Positions 49,396-52,548 of a stretch of 52,548 nucleotides of DNA are shown in pieces. Below the pieces are notes generated by a model. It had not been told where the DNA came from. It saw only the letters and a list, made by a program, of their open reading frames with translations, and made no database searches. A program made the position numbers and the translations under genes. This DNA is from Eubacterium sp. GTDB lineage: Bacteria > Bacillota > Clostridia > Lachnospirales > Lachnospiraceae. The stretch's first letter is position 1, and every line of letters begins with the position of its first letter. The stretch spans positions 1 to 52,548 of the forward strand of contig JAFUCM010000003.1 of assembly GCA_017459675.1 (NCBI GenBank), in the 5' to 3' direction.

Positions 49396-50145
49396 CTATC
49401 GGCACGTTCCCGGCTTCACTTTCAGCCTGCGAAGATATTGTTTTTGTTCCGGTGTGATCCGAAAACTTTCCAGCGCTTTCTGAATCGTCTTATTATGCGT
49501 CCACGGTGCCAGCCGCTTTTCCTCGATATACGGCAGTACCGCCTCATACTGCTTTGCCAGCGCAGTGGCAAAATACCAGGCGATCATCATATTGATATAA
49601 TATTCATCCGACACCACACCTGCTGCCAGTTCCGGGTATGCCGGATCAAAATCTTCCTCCAGAAAATGCTGCATCAGCATTCCGATCCCGAACCGCACTG
49701 TGTAGGTTTTGTCCGACCGGATCCAGATAAGGATATGACGCAGCAAATCCTGCCTGTGTTTTCTGAAAACCTTCGGAGAAAACTGATCGCAGGTCGCCCA
49801 GTTATCGATAAATGGCAGAAATCGTTCTGTCAGTTCCATGCAGATCCCGTAATCCTTCGTCAGAGAAATGATAAACGCCTGCAGCTGGTTTTCCTCGAAA
49901 TACCGGTGCGGAAGTTCCTGCAGAAATGTGCCGGTTCCCGGCTCTTTTGAAACTTCTTTTGAAACTTCTTTTGTACGTTCTTCTGTAAGTTCTTCTGTCA
50001 GTTCCTTTGCCAGCTTCCGAAGCGCGGGCGTGCGGACACCAATAATTGTTTCCGGATTAACTGTCGGAATCAGCTTCGCCTGAAATGCCCGATATGGTTC
50101 GTCCTGCAGCGCGAATAGTTTTTGCCTGATTTCATCTGTCGTCAT
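49396..50145 (-). CDS. DNA alkylation repair protein, AlkD-like HEAT-repeat glycosylase
   Basis: 249 residues. IIGVRTPALRKLAKEL, HRYFEENQLQAFIISL, LPFIDNWATCDQFSPKVFRKH and YTVRFGIGMLMQHFLEEDFDPAY are the conserved helices of the AlkC/AlkD group; the Asp and Trp residues of FIDNWATCD form the catalytic surface. The enzyme removes cationic alkylpurines from DNA. Residues 47-68 are a four-residue repeat (Lys/Glu-Glu-x-Thr/Ser) encoded by a 12-bp tandem repeat at 49947-50006, inserted between the first helices. Confidence 0.93.
   Translation of the reverse strand: MTTDEIRQKLFALQDEPYRAFQAKLIPTVNPETIIGVRTPALRKLAKELTEELTEERTKEVSKEVSKEPGTGTFLQELPHRYFEENQLQAFIISLTKDYGICMELTERFLPFIDNWATCDQFSPKVFRKHRQDLLRHILIWIRSDKTYTVRFGIGMLMQHFLEEDFDPAYPELAAGVVSDEYYINMMIAWYFATALAKQYEAVLPYIEEKRLAPWTHNKTIQKALESFRITPEQKQYLRRLKVKPGTCR
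49947..50006 (-). repeat. 12-bp tandem repeat inside the AlkD-like gene
   Basis: Five units on the plus strand: TTGAAACTTCTT twice, TTGTACGTTCTT, CTGTAAGTTCTT, CTGTCAGTTCCT. The reading frame is kept, so the protein gains or loses four residues per unit. Confidence 0.8.
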
Positions 50146-50318
50146 GACATTTCCTTCCTGGAGTTCCTTGATCGCTCAGCGGAGGACTCCCCCCGCCTCT
50201 TCGGACGGCGGACTTCGAAACAAATTTAACGCAATGGCGGGTTACAATGTCTCCGCTTCGCTCCTCTCTGTCTGACGAAGGTCCACTTTACCTTCAGCGC
50301 CTCACTACGTTGACACGC

Positions 50319-51221
50319 TCATGCAGAACCAGCTGACGCAAACTCTCTTCTTTCTGCCAGAAGCGGCCACGCCGCACCAAAGAGCACAACTGCAATTCCG
50401 ACAACCTGCGGCCAGGTAATCTCATCATGAAAAAACAGACATCCTAACACCGTTGCAGCAACCGGCTCGAGCATCGCGATAATGCCGGCGATGCCGCCGT
50501 CAATTCCCTGCTCCATGCCTTTCAGATAAAAACCGAATCCCCCGACAGAACAGACCAGGCCCAGCCCGATATAACAGATCATCAGCGGCAGGGACGGTGC
50601 CGGCCCTTTCCAGGGCGGACATACCACCAGAAAGACCATCGCGCCGAAGATCGTCATCAGGCCGGAATTCACCTCGCCCGGATTTTTTTCCCGGAGTGTC
50701 GTACCCATGACCGTCGTCATCGAGTAGCACAGGCCTGATCCCAGCCCGAACAGGATTCCTTTCAGATTACCGAGAAAGGCACCCGGGTCATAGGCCCTTA
50801 CCACCAGAAAACATCCGAAAAATGTACAGGCAAGCGCAATGATCTTATCCCGGGTAATGGCATCCTTATAGATCAGCCGGTTCAGGATAATGATGAACGC
50901 TGCGCTCGTATAAAGAAGAATCGCCGCCATCGCACTGGTCAGAAGCTGAACAGCCGCCATGTAGAGATAGCAGGTTCCCGCATACGCCACGATTCCATAG
51001 ATCAGGTACAGCGGCAGATCCTTTAATTTGAACTGCTTCAGGGATCCCTTCGCCAGCAGCCAGATCAGAAAGACCGGCGCCGCCACAAAAGAACGGAATG
51101 CCGCAGCCATCTGCGGATTGCTCCCATATTGATATGCAATGCGGCTGAAAACCGGGATCCAGCCCCAGGAAAGTGCCGCAGCAAGGATCAGAAGATAGCC
51201 GCGGAGTTCTTGTTTATTCAT
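50319..51221 (-). CDS. EamA/DMT-family transporter
   Basis: 300 residues with ten membrane helices in two EamA halves. LLILAAALSWGWIPVFSRIAYQYGSNPQMAAAFRSFVAAPVFL opens the first; KGILFGLGSGLCYSMTTVMGTTLRE opens the second; the end QGIDGGIAGIIAMLEPVAATVLGCLFFHDEITWPQVVGIAVVLFG is a typical final repeat with the Glu-Pro pair. These are metabolite exporters, mostly of amino acids or nucleosides; the substrate is unknown. A GC-rich hairpin region with no gene lies downstream (50146-50318). Confidence 0.92.
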   Translation of the reverse strand: MNKQELRGYLLILAAALSWGWIPVFSRIAYQYGSNPQMAAAFRSFVAAPVFLIWLLAKGSLKQFKLKDLPLYLIYGIVAYAGTCYLYMAAVQLLTSAMAAILLYTSAAFIIILNRLIYKDAITRDKIIALACTFFGCFLVVRAYDPGAFLGNLKGILFGLGSGLCYSMTTVMGTTLREKNPGEVNSGLMTIFGAMVFLVVCPPWKGPAPSLPLMICYIGLGLVCSVGGFGFYLKGMEQGIDGGIAGIIAMLEPVAATVLGCLFFHDEITWPQVVGIAVVLFGAAWPLLAERREFASAGSA

Positions 51222-51366
51222 AGTAGTGCCTCATATTTGTTGTACTTGTTTCTAAAATTGTATCTTTTACTGTTCTTACTATAATATCGTATCGTTTCTT
51301 TTTGCCTGGTCTGGCTTCCATGGCTGCCGCTTTTCTCATTTCTATCAATTCCGCCTGCCCGGCCAT
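51214..51366 (-). CDS. Possible 50-residue protein overlapping the EamA start
   Basis: ATG at 51364-51366, stop TAA at 51214-51216. Protein: MAGQAELIEMRKAAAMEARP then a basic part (GKKKRYDIIVRTVKDTIL) and ending MRHYYE. It could form a helix followed by a strand. There is no good ribosome binding site, its end overlaps the EamA start by 8 nt, and I do not recognise it. It may be a short translated leader or chance. Confidence 0.2.
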   Translation of the reverse strand: MAGQAELIEMRKAAAMEARPGKKKRYDIIVRTVKDTILETSTTNMRHYYE

Positions 51367-51432
51367 TGTCTCTCATATCGAAAACCAAGAAGTGTCCCGT
51401 CTTTAGATATGAACGCATGAATAAAACAACAT

Positions 51433-52377
51433 TTATACCCCATACAGCCGCTTCGCATTCTCCCAAGTGACAGCTTCCACCTCTTCAGCAGTCATCCCCT
51501 TGATCTCAGCGATTGCCTCGATGACCAGGGGCAGGTACAGCGAGCAGTTCCGCTCGCCGCGGTGCGGCGTGGGAGCGAGGTATGGGCAGTCTGTTTCAAT
51601 AACAAGCTGCTCGATCGGCGCATAGGCGACAACTTCCCGCAATTTTCTTGCATTCTTGAAGGTCAGGACACCGCCGATGCCAAGATACAGCCCCATGTTC
51701 AGGTATTCCCGCGCCAACTCGACGGAATAGGAGAAGCAGTGCATGACGCCGCCGACATCCCCCAAACTGGTCCGCTTCGCCGTCGCCAGCGTGTCTTCGG
51801 CCGCCTCCCGGCTGTGAATGATGATCGGAAGCAGGAGCTGGCGGGCCTGCTCAATCTGGCATTCAAACCAGTCAATCTGCTGCTTCTTGTTTTCCTTATC
51901 CCAGTGATAATCCAGACCGATCTCACCGACTGCCACCGCCTTGTTCAGACGGCATAGGTCACGGAGTTCCTCCAGAAACCAGACCGGCGGCTCTCCGCTT
52001 CCTGACTTCTTATCAGAAGATGCTTCTTTTGTTCCGCGGGAATCCACGCCGCCATCTCCGACGTGTTCAGCATTTCCGGCATCTCCGCCAACTCCGGCAA
52101 GGTCAGCGTCATCTTCTGACTCCACAATCGGCAAGCCTGTCAGATCGGATATTTTTACGACGCCCGGGACAGTATCGATTTCCGACGGATGAATCCCGTA
52201 GGCCCCATAGATAAAATCATACTGCTCTGTCAGCTGTCTGGTCAGTGCCAGACTGCGATAGCTTGCAGCGGCATTAACCACACCGCCGATTCCATGATCC
52301 GGGAATTCTGCCAGAAGAAGCGCGCGATCTTCGTCGAATGCTCTGTCATTATAATGTGCATGTGTATCAAAAATCAT
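51433..52377 (-). CDS. TatD-family metal-dependent hydrolase with low-complexity insert
   Basis: 314 residues, about 55-60 more than usual. MIFDTHAHYND (His-x-His metal site), YGIHPSEID (His), VAVGEIGLDYHWD (Glu), LPIIIHSREA (His), GVMHCFSYS (His) and VIETDCPYLAP (Asp) keep all metal ligands, and NAKRLYGV is the usual end. Residues about 80-132 are an insert rich in Gly, Asp, Ala and Ser (LAGVGGDAGNAEHVGDGG). TatD enzymes are 3'-5' exonucleases or aminoacyl-DNA hydrolases. RBS GGAGGG is close to the ATG. Confidence 0.94.
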   Translation of the reverse strand: MIFDTHAHYNDRAFDEDRALLLAEFPDHGIGGVVNAAASYRSLALTRQLTEQYDFIYGAYGIHPSEIDTVPGVVKISDLTGLPIVESEDDADLAGVGGDAGNAEHVGDGGVDSRGTKEASSDKKSGSGEPPVWFLEELRDLCRLNKAVAVGEIGLDYHWDKENKKQQIDWFECQIEQARQLLLPIIIHSREAAEDTLATAKRTSLGDVGGVMHCFSYSVELAREYLNMGLYLGIGGVLTFKNARKLREVVAYAPIEQLVIETDCPYLAPTPHRGERNCSLYLPLVIEAIAEIKGMTAEEVEAVTWENAKRLYGV

Positions 52378-52422
52378 ATGTCCCTCCGGGTGAGCCAGGT
52401 GAGTCGGGTGAGATAATATGAA

Positions 52423-52518
52423 GTGACCTCACATTTGTAGCAACGTGGATTTACCTGTATACTGATGATTGTCAAGATCAATGGTAACAGGGATTACCGC
52501 ATACAAAAGGAGGTCACC
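52423..52518 (+). promoter_or_regulatory. Inverted repeat enclosing the ribosome binding site of the last ORF
   Basis: GTGACCTC at 52423-52430 and GAGGTCAC at 52511-52518 are exact complements. The right arm is the Shine-Dalgarno sequence (AAGGAGG) of the ORF at 52521, so pairing would hide it. A small stem GGTAA/TTACC lies between. Confidence 0.5.
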
Positions 52519-52520
52519 TA

Positions 52521-52548
52521 TGAATAGAATAATCAAAATCGGAATGGA
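52521..52548 (+). CDS. Start of an ORF, probable IS110-family transposase, cut by the window edge
   Basis: ATG at 52521 behind AAAAGGAGGTCACCT; nine codons are readable (MNRIIKIGM) before the end. IS110-family transposases open with a short beta strand ending in the first catalytic Asp of the DEDD site (I-G-x-D-V-H); the readable part fits this with the Asp expected as the next codon, which begins GA. This is a pattern call from nine residues and could be wrong. IS110 elements carry a guide (bridge) RNA in a noncoding end, so the gene-free stretch upstream deserves attention. Confidence 0.4.

Noticed and set aside
51218..51466. 82-codon minus-strand frame ending in the EamA start region
   Set aside because: It overlaps the end of tatD, has no ribosome binding site and no recognisable similarity.
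1..52548. tRNA or rRNA genes
   Set aside because: No cloverleaf or rRNA-like stretch was noticed on either strand by eye; a tRNAscan run would settle it.

Overview
The window looks like a chromosomal segment of a Gram-positive anaerobe of the Clostridia, most probably a Lachnospiraceae-type gut or rumen bacterium. Pointers are the roughly 50% GC content, strong AGGAGG-type ribosome binding sites, lipoprotein boxes, a Gram-positive Tad/Flp locus with Flp1-like pilin, DUF5702 and DUF6382-FHA proteins, and a surface protein ending in the basic Lys-rich repeat common in that family. The genus assignment is inferred from remembered family patterns; no search was run.

Layout, left to right. (1) 1-2070, minus: the end of an rlmD-type 23S rRNA uridine methyltransferase (cut by the window edge) and a small acidic membrane protein. 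(2) 2167-11173, minus: a flavin-based extracytoplasmic electron-transfer cluster, with a NapH/NosR-like polyferredoxin membrane protein, a one-domain and a five-domain FMN-binding protein, a 1035-residue secreted surface protein, and the lipoprotein flavin transferase ApbE that would attach FMN to the threonines of the binding motifs. (3) 11301-15074, minus: a VapBC-type toxin-antitoxin pair, a MATE exporter, a NifX-like protein, a HIT protein and a rhomboid protease. (4) 15162-25528, minus: a complete Tad pilus locus, from a -35/-10 promoter at 25635-25664 through prepilin peptidase, TadZ-like, TadA, TadB, TadC, a 55-residue Flp pilin, DUF5702 protein, second peptidase, TadE-like protein, FHA protein and a second TadE-like protein with duplicated Cys/His motifs. 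(5) 25824-29378: glycerol dehydrogenase, a YczE/DUF6198 membrane protein, a Cys-rich protein of unknown function and a TraX-like acyltransferase that may be translated from a leaderless mRNA.

(6) 29458-36537: a regulated carbohydrate module. A FadR/GntR regulator, a TRAP transporter (DctM, DctQ, DctP) and a zinc-dependent polyol/threonine-type dehydrogenase lie on the minus strand; a split transketolase lies divergently on the plus strand. The divergent promoters each carry a triplet of ACGT half-sites spaced by 3 bp just downstream of the start of transcription, a good operator candidate for the GntR protein. (7) 36746-37084: a chimeric pseudogene joining the start of the AraC gene at 42180 to the end of the TraX gene at 28629. 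(8) 37156-43049: P1-family peptidase, an AAA ATPase preceded by 10-bp iterons, a 50-bp tandem repeat with a 20-bp inverted repeat, an IolE-like isomerase, a Gfo/Idh/MocA oxidoreductase and a divergent AraC regulator. (9) 43221-46995: an orphan sugar-binding lipoprotein divergent from a LacI regulator that is fused to an ABC-type solute-binding domain. (10) 47092-52377, minus: glycogen branching enzyme with a histone-H1-like N-terminal tail, AlkD-like glycosylase, EamA exporter and TatD nuclease. (11) From 52521, plus: the first codons of an ORF that looks like the start of an IS110-family transposase.

The most interesting points are the multi-FMN electron-transfer cluster, the GntR triplet operator, the AraC-TraX chimera, the LacI/solute-binding fusion, the Cys/His-duplicated TadE-like protein and a dispersed intergenic repeat found at four or more places.
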